Shown here: positions 28,142-37,049 of the stretch, piece by piece
Layout of the letters: each line of letters opens with the position of its first letter
How positions within the stretch are numbered: position 1 is the stretch's first letter
Assembly: GCA_013214355.1 (NCBI GenBank)
Contig: JABSSL010000025.1
Location: forward strand, 1 to 58,936
Direction of reading: 5' to 3'
DNA from: Saprospiraceae bacterium
Lineage (GTDB): Bacteria > Bacteroidota > Bacteroidia > Chitinophagales > Saprospiraceae
Length of the DNA stretch: 58,936 nt
Notes under the pieces: model-generated
The model's database searches: none
What the model was told of the DNA's origin: nothing
Seen by the model: only the letters and a program-made list of their open reading frames with translations
Translations under genes and position numbers: made by a program

Positions 28142-28176
28142 AAAAAACCCGACCCCTGCACTGCATAGGGGTCGGG
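28142..28176 (-). terminator. Rho-independent terminator for the lipoprotein gene
   Basis: A perfect 10-bp GC-rich stem, CCCGACCCCT / AGGGGTCGGG, with 9-nt loop GCACTGCAT. On the minus strand it is followed by TTTTTT. It is 40 bp past the lipoprotein stop codon. Confidence 0.9.
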
Positions 28177-28215
28177 AAAACGTATATAAAACCGTCTTAT
28201 CGCCTTAATATATCG

Positions 28216-29007
28216 CTAGTCCCATAACCAGCTACCCAATTCCCACAGGGCCTGTCCAGCGGAAGCGCCTACGCCAGTCACAACTGTAGCACCGAGAGAA
28301 AATGGCCCAGTCCACCAGGTATATAAAGCTGCACTTCCTGCTCCAGCAGCATCGGCACCTCCGATATTGCAGCCTGGGCACGCTCTGATCAATTGACCAT
28401 TAGCTATCTCGATTCTTTTCCAGGGACTCTCAGGGTCTTCAGCTTGTTTTTGCCAGTATTGGAAGCTATGCCGTGCAATGGCTTCGGTGATGAGCACGAT
28501 CGCTCCTTCCTCTAAGCCGGTTTCTCCATTGGAATTGCCCGGAGAAGGGAGCGGAATAAATGGTCCAGGTATCGATAGGATATCTCTTAGGATTTTCTCC
28601 AATTCATCTAGTAAGCTATCAGGGCAGCACTGCATAGCTTTCTCGATTCTCTTCAAGTATTCGTATTCGGTATCAGTGATGGCCTGTAGCTCTAGCAGCA
28701 TTTCATAAGGGCCTTCAAAATAATCGGTAATTACTTCTTTCTTTCTTGAGTCGTAGGAAATGATGGTATTGGGGTACTTGGCGTTTACGCTGTTTAAGAT
28801 CAACTTCTGAATGGTTTGTTGATCAATCTGTTCTACATTAGGTAGGGCAATGATTTCGTCTAAAATCTGGTTGTGTAGAATACCCGCTTCTTCAAAGGGA
28901 TTGACCAAATGGGCTTCTTCAATTGGCTTCGCCTCCTCCTTTTGGCATGCGGTAAAAGATAGTAAGCAAATAAAGCCTAGCAGCATTTTAAATTGTAGCT
29001 CTCTCAT
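28216..29007 (-). CDS. Lipoprotein with Gly/Ala-rich bacteriocin-like C-terminus, unknown function
   Basis: A 263-residue protein. The lipobox LLSFTAC marks Cys21 for lipidation and export. The middle (residues ~40-150) is helical and acidic, with two cysteine pairs (QCCPDS near 126 and ACPGCNIGG near 210). The last 45 residues form a small-residue-rich hydrophobic segment (GGADAAGAGSAALYTWWTGP, then GATVVTGVGASAGQALWELG) like the membrane-inserting part of class II bacteriocins and glycine-zipper proteins. It is monocistronic with its own terminator. I cannot assign a function; membrane insertion or peptide-like activity is only suggested by the tail. Confidence 0.72.
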   Translation of the reverse strand: MRELQFKMLLGFICLLSFTACQKEEAKPIEEAHLVNPFEEAGILHNQILDEIIALPNVEQIDQQTIQKLILNSVNAKYPNTIISYDSRKKEVITDYFEGPYEMLLELQAITDTEYEYLKRIEKAMQCCPDSLLDELEKILRDILSIPGPFIPLPSPGNSNGETGLEEGAIVLITEAIARHSFQYWQKQAEDPESPWKRIEIANGQLIRACPGCNIGGADAAGAGSAALYTWWTGPFSLGATVVTGVGASAGQALWELGSWLWD

Positions 29008-29226
29008 AATGGTTTATGTTTCATGGAAAATTCGAAGAGTTGATCTCTCCGTTTACATTAACCTATCTGAGAGCAGCATTGGATCTTACCTTTATGATTT
29101 CATTTTTTTCCAAAAAGGAATAAGTAAGCCAGGGCAAAACATAAATAAATGACTGATTATCAAATTTTTAACCCCAAATTGAAGTTCATGAAGAAATTGC
29201 CAGAATCGACGAGTAGGTAATACGTG

Positions 29227-29802
29227 TTATTGAGATTGGCTCAGGCGTTTTCGGATTTTTGATAGGCCCACAGGCGTAAGCCCTAGATAGGAAGCAATCA
29301 AATATTGGGGTACTCTTTGGAAAAGATCAGGCCGTTTGCGTAGCAGACGAAGATACCGTTCTTCATTGCTAAGGGCATTCTTGTTGGTAGAATTGACGTA
29401 TTGAGTCAGATATTCCTCCTCCAGCGACTTTCGCCAAAAATGCTCCATTGCATGCGAATTGCGTAAGCCAGATTCGAAATCTTCTTTTGAAGCAGCCAGA
29501 ATCTCACTGGGCTCTAGGGCCTTGAAGAAGCACTTGGAAGGTTGCTCTCTGAGATAACTGTAAAGATCAGTAAAAAAGGTTCCTTCAGTGAATAGTTCCA
29601 CTACCTGTTCTCGACCCTCGTGAATCGTATAAAAACTGATACAACCTTTCTGTAAGAAGAACATCTGCTGTACATATTGTTCCGCCTTCAACAGGTACTC
29701 TCCTTTTGCTAGTTTCATTAAGTTAAAGCAAGTCAGTATTTCGTCGAGTTCCTCCTCGGGTACGGTTGTATGGGAAAGGATGGTATTTTTAAGTAAATCC
29801 AT
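29227..29802 (-). CDS. Crp/Fnr-family transcriptional regulator
   Basis: A 191-residue protein with a cyclic-nucleotide-binding-fold sensor (residues ~15-110: GEYLLKAEQYVQQMFFLQKGC; VELFTEGTFFTDLYS). The C-terminal helix-turn-helix is short (RVPQYLIASYLGLTPVGLSKIRKRL). The residues that bind cAMP in Crp are not conserved, as is normal in this Bacteroidota group, so the signal is unknown. It is downstream of and in the same direction as the acyl-CoA synthetase gene (58-bp gap). Confidence 0.9.
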   Translation of the reverse strand: MDLLKNTILSHTTVPEEELDEILTCFNLMKLAKGEYLLKAEQYVQQMFFLQKGCISFYTIHEGREQVVELFTEGTFFTDLYSYLREQPSKCFFKALEPSEILAASKEDFESGLRNSHAMEHFWRKSLEEEYLTQYVNSTNKNALSNEERYLRLLRKRPDLFQRVPQYLIASYLGLTPVGLSKIRKRLSQSQ

Positions 29803-29860
29803 TAAGCGTTTAGCTATGCTTTAGGTATGTGCCGACAATTGAGATTTGATCAAATAGGTG

Positions 29861-31561
29861 CTAAGCTGTTTGGACGTTGTCAGCTTCTTCCAATCCTAAT
29901 TCCTTGATACTAACTTCTCGCATTTCAACTTTCCGAATTTTGCCAGTAACGGTCATGGGAAAATCCGAAGTAAACTTGATGTAACGAGGTATTTTGTAAT
30001 GGGCGATATTCCCCTGGCAGTAGCTTTTGATTTCCTCTGCCGTCGCTGTCTCACCTTCCTTCAATTTCACCCAAGCCATAATCTCTTCCCCATATTTTGG
30101 ATCAGGTACCCCGATCACTTGCACATCACTTATCTTGGGATGGCTATACAAATATTCTTCAATCTCTCTAGGATACACATTCTCACCTCCGCGAATCACC
30201 ATGTCCTTAATTCGTCCAACAATATTGAAATATCCGTCTTCATCCATGGTCGCCAGGTCTCCGGTGTGCATCCATCTGGCGTCATCAATGGCCGCCTTTG
30301 TCTTTTCTGGATCATTCCAATACCCCAACATCACACAATAACCTCGGGTACATAGTTCGCCCTTTTCTCCTACTGGTACAACCTGACCGGTTTCCGGGTC
30401 GATGATTTTAATTTCAGTATGCGGTAAAACTCGTCCGACGGTACTTACCCTTTTTTCTATTGGAGCATCATGTCGAGTCTGCGTGCTAACGGGGCTAGTC
30501 TCAGTCATACCGTACGCAATTTCCACCTCTTTCATATTCATCAAGTCATTGACTTGCTTCATCACCTCTACCGGACAGGGCGAGCCGGCCATAATACCCG
30601 TTCGTAAGCTGCTGAGATCGTAATTATTAAAGTCTGGATGCTCCAATTCTGCGATGAACATTGTCGGCACCCCGTAAAGCGCTGTGGCACTTTCTACCTC
30701 CACCGCCTCAAGTACAGCGGCTGGCTCAAAGCCTTCACTGGGATAAATCATCGTGGCTCCCTGTGCAATGCAGCCCAGGTTTCCCATCACCATGCCGAAA
30801 CAATGATAGAGTGGAACGGGAATAATTAATCGGTCTTGGTCCGTGAACTTCATGATCTCCGTCACCAGATATCCATTGTTCAAGATGTTATGGTGACTAA
30901 GGGTAGCCCCTTTTGGATAACCAGTGGTGCCGCTAGTGTATTGGATATTAATGGCTTCGTCAAAAAACAGACTACCCTGCACTTCTGCCAGCTGCTCATC
31001 AGTCGCTTGTTCCGCATGACTCAACATTTCCGACCAAGTGTACATGCCGGAAGAAGGCTCAGTATGCAGGCGTACCACCGTTCTCAAATCAGGGATCTTT
31101 TCTGCCTTTAGCTGACCTGGCTCACAAACATAAAGCTCAGGAGCCAACTCATAGATCATTTCTGTGTACTTGGACGTCTTGAACTGGTCGGCCGTGACGA
31201 TTGCTTTGCAACCGGACTGGTTGAGCGCATATTCCAATTCATGTAGGCGATAGCTAGGATTGATATTCACTTGAATCACGCCAATCTTACTGGTCGCCAA
31301 TTGGGTAATGGTCCATTCAGCACAATTAGGAGCCCAAACCCCAAGGCGATCACCTTTTTCCAATCCCAGGGCCAGTAAGGCCTTAGCACACTCATCCACT
31401 TTCTCCCGCAATTGTCGATAGGTATATCTGATATGTTGATGGCGAACAATTAATGCATCATTGTCTGGATACCGTTCAACCGTTTGGTCAAACATATCCC
31501 CAATCGTCATCCCAATAAGCGGCTTGTCGCTGATACCGCAGGCGTAGCTAAGCTTTTTCAT
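29861..31561 (-). CDS. Fatty-acyl-CoA synthetase (AMP-binding, FadD-like)
   Basis: A 566-residue acyl-AMP ligase that activates fatty acids with ATP and CoA. I chose ATG 31561 (MKKLSYACG) over the longer frame. The AMP-binding P-loop is [12 protein letters not shown], the A5 motif is [12 protein letters not shown], and the A8 region [22 protein letters not shown] and A10 motif [13 protein letters not shown] carry the catalytic Lys. Phrases such as [10 protein letters not shown] and QVNINPSYR place it with medium/long-chain acyl-CoA synthetases. Together with fadH and the acyl-CoA dehydrogenase it completes a beta-oxidation entry set. Confidence 0.93.
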   Translation of the reverse strand: MKKLSYACGISDKPLIGMTIGDMFDQTVERYPDNDALIVRHQHIRYTYRQLREKVDECAKALLALGLEKGDRLGVWAPNCAEWTITQLATSKIGVIQVNINPSYRLHELEYALNQSGCKAIVTADQFKTSKYTEMIYELAPELYVCEPGQLKAEKIPDLRTVVRLHTEPSSGMYTWSEMLSHAEQATDEQLAEVQGSLFFDEAINIQYTSGTTGYPKGATLSHHNILNNGYLVTEIMKFTDQDRLIIPVPLYHCFGMVMGNLGCIAQGATMIYPSEGFEPAAVLEAVEVESATALYGVPTMFIAELEHPDFNNYDLSSLRTGIMAGSPCPVEVMKQVNDLMNMKEVEIAYGMTETSPVSTQTRHDAPIEKRVSTVGRVLPHTEIKIIDPETGQVVPVGEKGELCTRGYCVMLGYWNDPEKTKAAIDDARWMHTGDLATMDEDGYFNIVGRIKDMVIRGGENVYPREIEEYLYSHPKISDVQVIGVPDPKYGEEIMAWVKLKEGETATAEEIKSYCQGNIAHYKIPRYIKFTSDFPMTVTGKIRKVEMREVSIKELGLEEADNVQTA

Positions 31562-31915
31562 CCCATTGCTATTTGTGCCTGGTAAAATACATAAATTGAA
31601 AAAGGTAGGCAAATACCCTTGCTTACATAATCAAATTGTATTACGGTCGAGAAGAACAAAAAATAATTTCGAATTAAAAATAGGATTGGGTAAATTGCCG
31701 GCATTAGCAGAATGAAACGAAAACAACCGCTTTCAAGCATCTTTACCTATTTGAGTTGCCCTAACTTATCCTTTCCTCAAATAGTCCTAATCCTGTTTTG
31801 TCCGTTACTCCATTCTGTTTATCAAGGCGCTGCAATAGATCTTACACTGACAAGTATTCGATAGATGTCTAGCGTCAAAATTGACTCATTCACCTTCACC
31901 TTAAATGCAATAAAC
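31562..31915. other. Divergent intergenic region with a candidate minus-strand promoter
   Basis: The gap separates the acyl-CoA synthetase gene from the plus-strand hydrolase operon. On the minus strand TTG (31659-31657) and ACAATTTG (31639-31632) are 17 bp apart, a fair match to the Bacteroidota promoter pattern. CTATTTGAG (31747-31755) and CTCAAATAG (31776-31784) form a 9-bp inverted repeat with a 20-bp spacer, a possible operator for either direction. I see no gene here. Confidence 0.35.
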
Positions 31916-32716
31916 ATGGGTAAATACGTAGATCACAATGGCACAAAGATCTATTATCAGGAACGCGGGCAAGGCGAGCCTCTAGTCCTATTAATGGGCT
32001 TTGGCGCAGATGGAAATACCTGGGAAAAACACGTGAGTGTCTATGAAAAACACTTTCGTTGCATTCTAATTGATAACAGAGGAGTAGGTTTGTCAGATCA
32101 GCCGCCAGGTCCATATACGACTGCGCTGATGGCAGCGGACTCGATTGCAGTTATGGACGACGCGGGAATTGATAAAGCCAGAGTAGCCGGCATATCCATG
32201 GGTGGAGCTATTGCCCAGGAACTATGTCTCAACTATCCAGAACGAGTAACTAGTCTTGTCCTGATCAGTACCTGGCCCCGCTTTAACAACTATGCCACTA
32301 CGGTCTACGAAAACTTGAAAAAGCTACGTAAAACAAGTAATCCAGGAGATTTTATGGAGCTACTGCAATTGTGGATATTTGCGGCTCCTCATTATGAGCA
32401 GCACTTAGCAGATCTTCAAGCAGGTCAGCAGGAAGCCGCCGCCAATGACTCCCCACAGACGGCCAATGGTTTCGATGGTCAGTTGGATGCCTGTATCGGA
32501 CATGATGCTGTATCTCGCCTACCTCAGATCAAAGTGCCTACCCTTATCACTATCGGCATGCAAGATATCTTCACACCTCCGGCCTTTTCCCAAATATTGC
32601 ACCAAGGAATTGAAGGATCTCAAATGATCGAATTCCCGGACGGCGGGCATGTGCATCACTGGGAAGACTTGGAAAGATTCAATACGGTAACCACCAACTT
32701 TTTACTAGAGAACTAA
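31916..32716 (+). CDS. Alpha/beta-fold hydrolase
   Basis: A 266-residue single-domain hydrolase. I prefer ATG 31916 (MGKYVDHNG), where the first strand of the fold starts, to an in-frame ATG 51 bp upstream. The nucleophile elbow is GISMGGA, the oxyanion segment is LLMGFGADGNTWEKH, the acid is Asp in GMQDIF, and the catalytic His is in GGHVHH. These place it with small esterases/3-oxoadipate enol-lactonase-like enzymes. It is 4 bp upstream of a TIM-barrel isomerase gene, so it may open a lactone or ester in the sugar pathway encoded by the operon. Confidence 0.87.
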   Translation: MGKYVDHNGTKIYYQERGQGEPLVLLMGFGADGNTWEKHVSVYEKHFRCILIDNRGVGLSDQPPGPYTTALMAADSIAVMDDAGIDKARVAGISMGGAIAQELCLNYPERVTSLVLISTWPRFNNYATTVYENLKKLRKTSNPGDFMELLQLWIFAAPHYEQHLADLQAGQQEAAANDSPQTANGFDGQLDACIGHDAVSRLPQIKVPTLITIGMQDIFTPPAFSQILHQGIEGSQMIEFPDGGHVHHWEDLERFNTVTTNFLLEN

Positions 32717-32720
32717 GCAT

Positions 32721-33539
32721 ATGAGCAATATCAAAATAGGCTGTGAAACCTACACCTGGCAGATGCCGGGGGAACAATACAAAGGGCGCCTAGAACACAT
32801 CCTCTCCATTAGCCAGCAGGCAGGTTTTCTGGGCATTGAACCTGAAACCAGTTTCCTACAACATCTATCGGATCCCAAGTTGATGAAAGAAGCCCTGAAT
32901 GCTACTGGCCAAGAACTTCCCGTACTTTGCTTGGTAGAAGACTGGCGACATCCGACGGAAACAGACGAAGAAAGAGCACATGCAGATCAATGGATTTCAT
33001 TCCTCCAGCACTTCCCAGAAACCCTATTTCTACTGGTACAAATGCCAGGAAAAGACCGCAGTAATCTCGAAGAACGGCAGCAAAACCTGCTGAGCTGTGT
33101 GAATGCCATTGCAGAGCGAGCTCAAGGAGCTGGAATTGAGTGCTCCTATCACCCAAACTCTCCCGGCGGTTCGATCTATCGCACGGAGGAGGATTATAAA
33201 ATTCTGCTCAATGGCCTCGACGCACGCTATATTCAGTATACCCCAGACATCGGCCACATAGCCAAAGGGGGTATGGACCCACTCGCTATTGTCCAGCAAT
33301 ATCGGGAATTGGTGAATTGTGTGCATTATAAAGATATGTATACCGATGGGCGTTGGGCAGCATTAGGCGAAGGAGATATTGATGTGCTTGGAATCACACA
33401 ATACCTTAAGGATTCTGGCTTTGAGGGTTGGATCATTGTGGAAGATGAATGCGATGAGGCCATTACTAATCCAGATCAGGTTACTTTAAATGCGGGGGCA
33501 TATGTGGAAACTAAGATGCGCCCATTACTAGCTACATAA
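32721..33539 (+). CDS. Sugar phosphate isomerase/epimerase family TIM barrel (1 of 3)
   Basis: A 272-residue xylose-isomerase-like barrel (AP endonuclease 2 fold). The early strand KIGCETYTWQMPG, the metal-site segments ECSYHPNSPG and YTPDIGHIAKGG, and the late GWIIVEDECDEA supply His/Asp/Glu ligands in the usual places. The sequence resembles inosose dehydratase/isomerase relatives (IolE-like), but the exact reaction is not assignable. It is the second gene of an operon with two further barrels of the same superfamily. Confidence 0.82.
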   Translation: MSNIKIGCETYTWQMPGEQYKGRLEHILSISQQAGFLGIEPETSFLQHLSDPKLMKEALNATGQELPVLCLVEDWRHPTETDEERAHADQWISFLQHFPETLFLLVQMPGKDRSNLEERQQNLLSCVNAIAERAQGAGIECSYHPNSPGGSIYRTEEDYKILLNGLDARYIQYTPDIGHIAKGGMDPLAIVQQYRELVNCVHYKDMYTDGRWAALGEGDIDVLGITQYLKDSGFEGWIIVEDECDEAITNPDQVTLNAGAYVETKMRPLLAT

Positions 33540-33564
33540 TTCAAAACTACCACCTTATAATAGC

Positions 33565-34581
33565 ATGTTACAACTGCATAATTCAATGTGGCCGGGCATC
33601 GTCGGCAAGGGAGAAGGCGCTGAGCCGATACTTTCCTTGGATCACATGATTCAACTAACCAAAGCCGCCGAAGTAGAGGGGCAAGGATTTGATGGAATCG
33701 ACCTCAATATCATGGATCCCCATGTTAGCATCCATTTAGGTAAAGATGATATCCTGCGATTTGCGGACAGTATTCAGGAAAAAGGGCTGAAGATTGGTTC
33801 GATTGGGGCACCTATATGGCCAGATACCGGAGGAGGTTCGGCCATGGGTAGCGCAGCGGAGCGCCAACAATTCCTGGACAAAGTCAAGCAGACCTGCGAA
33901 TTCGGCAAGGTATTGCGGGAACATGGGATTCGGCAATACGGTAGCATTCGCATCGATTCTGCCGATTCGCCGGCGCACTGGGCCGCGGATCCAGTAGGCA
34001 ATATGAAAAAGATTATTGACACCTTTACGGAAGCGGCCAAGATTGCCGGAGATTATGGCGAGCGGCTAGCTGCTGAAGGTGAGATCTGCTGGGCGGGCAT
34101 GCACTCTTGGTTCCACAATTTAGAATTGATGGAAGCGGTGGGGATGCCGGAACAGCTAGGATTCCAGGCAGATTTGGCCCATACGTACTTATTCCTCCTC
34201 GGTTATAATGCGGATGAGTATGCCTTGGTCGGGAAAGACTACGAAGAAGAAGAATTCTGGGAGGCTTACGGCAAAATGACTAAGGCCCTGGCCCCTTGGA
34301 CAATCGACTTCCATGTAGCACAGAGTAATGGCACCGTGTTTGGTAGTGGGTCTCACGACAAAACGGGTCGCCACTGCCCTGCTGATGCCCCTGATGGTAA
34401 GTTGGATGTGGTGAAGTGTGCTCGGTATTGGTTGTTGGAGGAAGACGGGCAGATCCGTAACAATATCCAGCACATCTGCTGGGATGGCTGTATGTTTCCG
34501 AATGCCACCTTAGAAGATGCCAGTACCTGGAATAAGGTGCTAGCCTTAATGTTAGAAATAAGGGCTGATATTGCAGCCTAA
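33565..34581 (+). CDS. Sugar phosphate isomerase/epimerase family TIM barrel (2 of 3)
   Basis: A 338-residue barrel, longer than its neighbours. The starting strand is LHNSMWPGIVGKGEGAEP, and the candidate metal ligands lie in AAEGEICWAGMHSW, GFQADLAHTYLF and WTIDFHVAQSNG. The C-terminal part is unusual for the family, with CPADAPDGKLDVVKCARYWL and NIQHICWDGCMFP. The segment FGSGSHDKTGRHCP has several possible ligands (His, Cys). It was probably recruited to a specific sugar or keto-sugar. The gaps to its neighbours are 25 bp and 24 bp, so it is operonic. Confidence 0.8.
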   Translation: MLQLHNSMWPGIVGKGEGAEPILSLDHMIQLTKAAEVEGQGFDGIDLNIMDPHVSIHLGKDDILRFADSIQEKGLKIGSIGAPIWPDTGGGSAMGSAAERQQFLDKVKQTCEFGKVLREHGIRQYGSIRIDSADSPAHWAADPVGNMKKIIDTFTEAAKIAGDYGERLAAEGEICWAGMHSWFHNLELMEAVGMPEQLGFQADLAHTYLFLLGYNADEYALVGKDYEEEEFWEAYGKMTKALAPWTIDFHVAQSNGTVFGSGSHDKTGRHCPADAPDGKLDVVKCARYWLLEEDGQIRNNIQHICWDGCMFPNATLEDASTWNKVLALMLEIRADIAA

Positions 34582-34605
34582 CCTAAACAAGACAATTTCA
34601 AAAGA

Positions 34606-35460
34606 ATGAAAAATAAAATAGGATTCAATCTACTCGTTTGGTCAGCCGTAGTATCCGACGACATGCTGCCCATTATGGAGCGCCTCAAGACCATCGGATA
34701 TGATGGCATTGAATGTTCTATGGGATCAGATGACCCTGCAGCTTACAAACGCATCGGCGCACAAGCCAAGGATCTGGGATTGGAGATGAACCCTTGCCTG
34801 GCTTTGGGAGCAGAGCATAACCCAGTCAGTGATTCGGCAGCGGTGCGCCAGAAGGCGGTGGACCAACTGAAATGGGCTATTGATCGAGCCTTTGATATGG
34901 GATCTACCGTGATGTGTGGACCTTTCCACTCTGCCTTTGCGACTTTTACTCAAAAGACACCTCAAGCGGTGGAGTATGAACGTAGTGCAGCAGTATTACG
35001 GGAAGCCGGAGACTATGCAGCGCAAGGAAATGTAATGCTAGCCTTGGAAGCCATCAACCGCTTTGAATGCTATCTGTGCAATACCATGGAGCAATTGACC
35101 GGTCTGGTGAAATTGACTGATCATCCGCAGGTACAAGCTATGTATGATACCCATCATGCAAACTTGGAAGAAAAAGGTATCACAGATGCCATAGACCTGG
35201 TAGCTCCCGTCCTACAGCATGTACACATTAGTGAAAATGATCGCGGAACGCCGGGAGAAGGGCACAATCCTTGGGATGAGACTTTTGCAGCTCTGGCCAA
35301 ACATAACTATAAGGGCTGGCTTACCATCGAAGCTTTCACTCGGAATGATCCAGATTTTGCCAATGCGATCAATGTATGGCGGGAATACTCTCCGCCTTGG
35401 GAAATTGCAGAGAAGGGATTCACTTTTATTAATGAAATGGTCGAAAAACACGGTTTGTAA
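34606..35460 (+). CDS. D-tagatose/D-psicose 3-epimerase-like TIM barrel (3 of 3)
   Basis: A 284-residue barrel most like ketose 3-epimerases and hydroxypyruvate isomerase relatives. The four catalytic/metal residues of the epimerase group are in place: Glu in LALEAINRFECY, Asp in MYDTHHANLEE, His in HVHISENDRGTPGEGH, and Glu in GWLTIEAFTR. The substrate is probably a ketose or keto-acid. It is the last of three barrels; its stop is followed within 2 bp by a striking heptamer repeat array. Downstream genes on the same strand encode LutABC and a hydroxypyruvate-type reductase. Confidence 0.85.
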   Translation: MKNKIGFNLLVWSAVVSDDMLPIMERLKTIGYDGIECSMGSDDPAAYKRIGAQAKDLGLEMNPCLALGAEHNPVSDSAAVRQKAVDQLKWAIDRAFDMGSTVMCGPFHSAFATFTQKTPQAVEYERSAAVLREAGDYAAQGNVMLALEAINRFECYLCNTMEQLTGLVKLTDHPQVQAMYDTHHANLEEKGITDAIDLVAPVLQHVHISENDRGTPGEGHNPWDETFAALAKHNYKGWLTIEAFTRNDPDFANAINVWREYSPPWEIAEKGFTFINEMVEKHGL

Positions 35461-35462
35461 GT

Positions 35463-35623
35463 GGGAAGTCGGAAATAGGAAGTGGGAATTGGGAAGTCGG
35501 AAGGGGGAAGGGCGAAATGGGAAATGGGAAGTGGGAAATCGGAAGTGGAAAGGGCGAAATGGGAAATGGGAAGTAGGAAGTTGGAATCTGTTCGCACTTC
35601 GCGATTCCAACTTCCCACTTTCT
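35463..35623 (+). repeat. Tandem heptamer array (GGGAAGT-type) ending in a long hairpin
   Basis: Eighteen consecutive 7-bp units are in perfect phase from 35463 to 35588. Examples are GGGAAGT, CGGAAAT, AGGAAGT, GGGAAAT and GCGAAAT. The last two units, with the next positions, form GGAAGTTGGAATC (35576-35588). This is repeated in inverted orientation as GATTCCAACTTCC (35603-35615) across a 14-nt loop, and a third inverted heptamer follows (ACTTTCT, to 35623). The array starts two bases after the epimerase stop codon. On the plus strand it is almost pure purine. It has no credible coding function and is not CRISPR-like, because there are no spacers. Confidence 0.85.
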
Positions 35624-35766
35624 AAATAAACTAGTCCTTGGTCGAAAGAAACGTACGATTGGTTGATATTCCTTGCGAAGCCCTGCAAAGATCTGAAACT
35701 TCGCAGCCCCAATAATATTTCGAAGAAGCGGCTTGAGCTTCGCTTCTTAAAACCAAATTGAAAACC

Positions 35767-36228
35767 ATGTACTTCAACCAATGGAAACAACATCGGAGGT
35801 GGGTCTTCTATGCCTCACTAGGCCTTTTCCTCTTCTCCCTTACCCAACCTGCCTTCTACATCGACAGAGCTGATTTTGACGCTTGGTCTAGTCCCATCGG
35901 ACTTTTACTCATGGGATGGCTAGGCATCATGGCCGGCGATTCTGCTTGTATGGCCTGGCTTGCGAATCCCTTACTCATTTTGGGTGCGGTGAGTCTATTT
36001 AAGTTTGACAAATTTGCTCCAATTTTCGGTATCTTGGCCTTAGCAGTGGGCCTCTCCTTTTTAGGACAGGAACAAATTATCAGTAGTGAAGCTCCAACCT
36101 ATTCAAAGATCACGGAAATCAAATTAGGTTACTGGCTTTGGATCACAAGTATGGCTGCCTTTACTGCCGGTAGTACTTACCTACTGTTGATCAAACCCAA
36201 AGATACCCAGGAAGATAATTTCGTATAG
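35767..36228 (+). CDS. Small integral membrane protein, unknown function
   Basis: A 153-residue protein (start ATG 35767, MYFNQWKQ) with four hydrophobic segments around residues 12-30, 43-60, 63-100 and 118-138. The short polar connectors are rich in Asp (FYIDRADFDAW). I do not recognise a family. It lies between the epimerase operon and lutA on the same strand, separated from the epimerase gene by the heptamer array, so cotranscription is uncertain. A small inverted repeat GGATCGT/ACGATCC (36228-36268) follows its stop. Confidence 0.65.
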   Translation: MYFNQWKQHRRWVFYASLGLFLFSLTQPAFYIDRADFDAWSSPIGLLLMGWLGIMAGDSACMAWLANPLLILGAVSLFKFDKFAPIFGILALAVGLSFLGQEQIISSEAPTYSKITEIKLGYWLWITSMAAFTAGSTYLLLIKPKDTQEDNFV

Positions 36229-36286
36229 GATCGTTTTGTAGAGATCATTTCAACTTTCATGACGATCCTAATAAATGATGCTTTTC

Positions 36287-37021
36287 ATGAAAGTTGGACT
36301 TTTCTTACCCTGTTATGTTGACCAGTTTTACCCTCAGGTTGGGATTGCCACTTTGGAGTTGCTTCGACAATTTGAGGTGGAGGTGAGTTATCCGATGGAA
36401 CAAACCTGCTGCGGACAACCCATGGCCAACTCAGGGTGCGAAAAGGATGCCATTCCCAGCTACCTCCACTTTGTAGAGACCTTCCAAGCCTTTGACTATA
36501 TCGTAGCCCCTTCTGGAAGTTGTACCTACCACGTTAGAAAGCACTTCGATGTGATTGAACAGTCGGAGCAAGTACAACATGTTCGAGCCAGAACGCTAGA
36601 TATCTCCGAATTCCTACTAGATGTAATACAGATAAAAAGCCTGACAGCCAAATTCCCTCACAAGGTCGGATTACACCAAAGCTGCCACGGGCTGCGAGGG
36701 CTCCGCCTTGGCCAGGGCTCTGAGCGGGTGGGCACTGCCTATTCTAAGACGGAACAACTGCTGCAAATGGTCGATGGGCTGGAGTTGATCACTTTGGATC
36801 GAAAAGATGAGTGCTGTGGCTTTGGTGGTACCTTTGCGGTATCCGAGGCAGCGGTATCCGCAAAAATGGGTAAGGATCGGATTGCTGATCACCAGCGAAA
36901 TGGAGCTGAAGTGCTAACGGCGGGGGATATGAGTTGTTTGATGCACTTGGAAGGATTGATCCGTAGACGACGATCGGAAATCAAAGTGATGCACTTGGTC
37001 GAAATTTTGAATGCAAAATGA
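36287..37021 (+). CDS. lutA: LutA-type (Fe-S)-binding protein of lactate utilisation
   Basis: A 244-residue protein with two CCG domains, the cysteine-rich modules that carry a heterodisulfide-reductase-type cluster: FLPCYVDQF...EQTCCGQPMANSGC and GLHQSCHG...DECCGFGGTF. Start MKVGLF at 36287 fits LutA/YkgE better than the upstream ATG pair at 36275. With LutB and LutC it forms the L-lactate (or other 2-hydroxy acid) oxidising complex feeding electrons to the respiratory chain. It is the first gene of a tight three-gene unit. Confidence 0.92.
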   Translation: MKVGLFLPCYVDQFYPQVGIATLELLRQFEVEVSYPMEQTCCGQPMANSGCEKDAIPSYLHFVETFQAFDYIVAPSGSCTYHVRKHFDVIEQSEQVQHVRARTLDISEFLLDVIQIKSLTAKFPHKVGLHQSCHGLRGLRLGQGSERVGTAYSKTEQLLQMVDGLELITLDRKDECCGFGGTFAVSEAAVSAKMGKDRIADHQRNGAEVLTAGDMSCLMHLEGLIRRRRSEIKVMHLVEILNAK

Positions 37022-37049
37022 ATAATTGAGCCTGAATACTTACTAATAC

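Noticed and set aside
35463-35588. Possible CRISPR or long tandem coding repeat
   Set aside because: Units are contiguous 7-mers with no unique spacers, and no cas genes are present.
35212-35793. A 193-codon minus-strand open frame (and a 136-codon plus-strand one) across the heptamer array
   Set aside because: The translated repeats are simply the 7-bp units read three at a time, with overlap of the real epimerase gene. No start context or homology-like composition.
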